Shown here: piece after piece, positions 5,070 to 5,582 of the stretch | How the letters are laid out: the number at the start of each line of letters is the position of its first letter | Numbering within the stretch: the first letter of the stretch is position 1 | NCBI GenBank assembly: GCA_937880065.1 | Contig: CALFMA010000492.1 | Location: 1 to 5,582 of the forward strand | Direction of reading: 5' to 3' | DNA: 5,582 nucleotides | DNA from: an uncultured Ruminococcus sp. | GTDB taxonomy: Bacteria; Bacillota_A; Clostridia; Oscillospirales; Ruminococcaceae | Position numbers and translations under genes: made by a program | Notes under the pieces: generated by a model | The model's database searches: none | The model's input: the letters and a program-made list of their open reading frames with translations, nothing else | What the model was told of the DNA's origin: nothing

Positions 5070-5582
5070 TTTTACACACTCACGGCGGATATCCATATAT
5101 CGATAACGGTGCTAATTATGCAATGGATGGCAGACAGGTTCTTACAAAAGGATTTGGTATAAATCAGTACGATCCAGCAATTGCAGCTATGCAATTCAAA
5201 AAGACAGCGGAATTTTTCAATAATGAAGATAAAACTCCGCTATTTCACTATATGACTTCATTTACAGCGGAAACAGCTCCGACTGCTGAAAAAACTATGG
5301 AATTAACAGAAAAAATCTTTGATGAACTTACTCAAAACCACCTTGCATTAATTAGTATACACAATGAAGTGAGAGCAGATTCAGATTATCACTCTCACAC
5401 GTTTATGAGTCCGACCAATTATAAGAACGGCTCAATGTTGTATGGTGATAATGCAACTACATTTGCTTTGGCTCAGCGTATGGCGAATATTACAGGACAG
5501 CCCACAAAGCTAATTGTAAGAAAAGAAAACGGGAATGAATGGGAACATAATAAAGTTTTCTATCCTAAAAACTGCGATGAAA
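5051..5582 (+). CDS. Relaxase/mobilization nuclease-like protein, N-terminal part, cut by the window end
   Basis: The reading frame is open for 177 codons to the window edge. FHYMTSF (65-71) resembles the FH-x-x-x-SF strand of MOB-type relaxases. H104 in SIHNE, followed by YHSHTFMSPTNYKNG (113-127) with H114 and H116, resembles the three-histidine metal site plus the asparagine-containing strand of relaxase motif III. The distance from H104 to H114 is ten residues, longer than the seven of the common HxDxxxxHxH form, so this may be a divergent family. Candidate catalytic tyrosines lie in the N-terminal part (Y14, Y16, Y23); which one acts is unclear. GGAGG at 5036-5040, ten bases before the ATG, supports this start; an in-frame ATG at 5066, overlapping the previous stop, is a weaker alternative. 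It would nick oriT and pilot DNA during conjugative mobilization. Confidence 0.65.
   Translation, partial: MEIFKMILHTHGGYPYIDNGANYAMDGRQVLTKGFGINQYDPAIAAMQFKKTAEFFNNEDKTPLFHYMTSFTAETAPTAEKTMELTEKIFDELTQNHLALISIHNEVRADSDYHSHTFMSPTNYKNGSMLYGDNATTFALAQRMANITGQPTKLIVRKENGNEWEHNKVFYPKNCDE

Noticed and set aside
1..5582. CRISPR array
   Set aside because: No regularly spaced repeats of 20 bases or more are visible anywhere in the window.

Overview
The window looks like a chromosomal segment of a low-to-moderate GC Gram-positive anaerobe of class Clostridia, plausibly Ruminococcus or a relative in the Oscillospiraceae. This rests on Bacillota-style Shine-Dalgarno sequences before most genes, the KtrB/KtrA type of potassium system and the gene content. 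It is an inference from style, not a species identification.

Positions 1-4519 form a potassium-homeostasis module on the + strand. A promoter with an extended -10 and two direct-repeat boxes typical of OmpR-family regulators precedes ktrB (ion-conducting membrane subunit) and ktrA (cytosolic RCK gating subunit). A 47-residue single-span membrane protein follows at 2133-2276 and is unrecognised. Next come a short KdpD-type histidine kinase, with its own well-formed promoter lying inside the end of the small gene, and a KdpE-type response regulator that overlaps the kinase gene by 38 bases. No KdpFABC ATPase genes are visible. The simplest reading is that a Kdp-like two-component pair has been wired to a Ktr channel: the kinase senses potassium or turgor, and the regulator acts on the promoter at the window start. 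One of the two boxes there resembles the E. coli KdpE site as I remember it.

Positions 4520-4793 are non-coding. They hold a near-perfect 17-bp hairpin, a second weaker hairpin followed by seven T's, and a cluster of TACAG/CTGTA words in direct and inverted arrangements.

From 4794 to the end the content changes to mobilization genes. A 91-residue ribbon-helix-helix protein overlaps by 19 bases the start of a relaxase-like gene that runs off the window. The right-hand part is therefore probably the edge of an integrated mobilizable element placed directly after the potassium locus, and the TACAG cluster is a candidate operator or oriT. The most noteworthy items are the Ktr/Kdp-like regulatory hybrid, the small membrane protein inside it and the repeat cluster before the mobilization genes.
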